From NCBI GenBank assembly GCA_034336665.1, contig JAPFBE010000078.1:1-64000 (forward strand): a DNA stretch of 64,000 nucleotides, read 5' to 3'. This DNA comes from Luscinia megarhynchos (taxonomy: Eukaryota > Chordata > Aves > Passeriformes > Turdidae). Numbering within the stretch: position 1 is the stretch's first letter; each line of letters begins with the position of its first letter. This document shows positions 63,215-64,000 of the stretch, one piece after another. The notes below the pieces were generated by a model. The model had not been told where the DNA came from. It ran no database searches and saw only the letters and a list, made by a program, of their open reading frames with translations. A program made the position numbers and the translations under genes.

Positions 63215-64000
63215 GTACTGGTTTATACTGGTTTATACTGGTTTGTACTGGGAGGCGAAAAAACGGCGAAAAAACGGCGAAAAATGGAGAAAAAACGGGG
63301 AAAAAAGGGTTAAAAATGGGTTAAAAATGGGGGAGAAGTGGTGAGGAAAGGGTTAAAAGCGGGTGGAATGGGGAGCGGGGGTTACTGGTTTATACTGGTT
63401 TATACTGGTTTGTACTGGTTTGGGCTGGTTTGGGCTGGGAGGCGAAAAAACGGCGAAAAACGGCGAAAAAACGGGGAAAAAAGGGTTAAAAATGGGTTAA
63501 AAATGGGGGAGATGCGGCGAGGAAAGGGTTAAAAGGGAGTGGAATGGGCACTGGGGGTTACTGGTTTGTACTGGTCTATACTGGTTTATACTGGTTTGTA
63601 CTGGGAGGCGAAAAAACGGCGAAAAACGGCGAAAAATGGAGAAAAAACGGGGAAAAAAGGGTTAAAAATGGGTTAAAAATGGGGAGATGCGGCGAGGAAA
63701 GGGTTAAAAGCGGGTGGAATGGGGAGTGGGGGTTACTGGTTTATACTGGTTTATACTGGTTTATACTGGGAGGCGAAAAAACGGCGAAAAACGGGGAAAA
63801 AACGGCGAAAAAATGCCAAAAAACGGTTAAAAATGGGTTAAAAACGGGGGAGAAACGGTGAGGAAAGGGTTAAACGGGAGTGGAATGGGGAGTGGGGGTT
63901 ACTGGTTTGTACTGGTTTATACTGGTTTATACTGGTTTGTACTGGGAGGCGAAAAAATGGTGAAAAACTGGGAAAAAACGGGGAAAAAAGGGTTAAAAAT
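63215..64000 (+). repeat. TGM1 intron: ~175-bp higher-order array (window edge)
   Basis: Units hold TACTGGTTTATACTGGGAGG, then CGAAAAAACGGCGAAAAA, then GGGTTAAAAATGGGTTAAAA. GGGGGTTACTGG recurs near 63378, 63556, 63731 and 63896 (165-178 bp). No exon seen before the window ends. Confidence 0.93.

Overview
The window looks like vertebrate nuclear DNA, most probably a bird microchromosome or 'dot' chromosome. Tiny GC-rich exons with GT-AG junctions sit in introns that are almost entirely tandem repeats. Two neighbouring plus-strand genes can be reconstructed exon by exon: RABGGTA (alpha subunit of Rab geranylgeranyl transferase, about 3.96-26.14 kb) and TGM1 (keratinocyte transglutaminase, first coding exon at 32.1 kb, running off the right edge). 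The two genes are adjacent in the same transcriptional order in human (14q), which supports both calls. The avian assignment is an inference from exon GC content, compact exons and minisatellite density; it was not tested by search.

Layout. 0.1-3.1 kb: G/T-rich array with a roughly 205-209 bp higher-order period. 3.1-3.96 kb: AT-rich DNA ending in a TAAAA repeat. 3.96-4.40 kb: CpG-rich RABGGTA promoter and exon 1, ending in ATG then a donor. 4.4-25.96 kb: RABGGTA exons 2-16, separated by 10-bp ACTGG-core arrays (both orientations), a 62-bp array, a roughly 40-bp TAGACCTGG family in three places, and a C/A-rich array in intron 11. 25.9-26.15 kb: stop codon, a short 3' UTR made of 34-bp units with a CRE and an inverted CCAAT box, and AATAAA. 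26.15-32.1 kb: intergenic or TGM1-upstream repeats. 32.1-63.2 kb: seven TGM1 coding exons, including the active-site cysteine exon (Cys codon at 61747). 63.2-64.0 kb: repeats of the next intron. The remaining TGM1 exons, with the catalytic His and Asp, lie beyond the window.

The most unusual signal is that pieces of exon edges, each with its splice site, are caught up in the neighbouring tandem repeats at six places: RABGGTA exons 2, 4 and 14 and three TGM1 exons. Copies number from 1 to 6. Other points are a convergent set of CTCF-like motifs, some created by the exon-4 copying; reversals of the decamer array exactly at exons 2 and 15; a CpG-dense TCGA array of about 1.7 kb; and a C/A-to-G/T switch near 53.06 kb that makes multi-kilobase inverted arms.

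RABGGTA exons 2 and 3 and two TGM1 exons carry small frame errors, while every other exon is clean and phase-matched. I read these as consensus errors in a hard-to-sequence region rather than gene death, but this needs raw reads. Almost all long open frames in the window are low-complexity by-products of strand-asymmetric repeats and are not annotated as genes.
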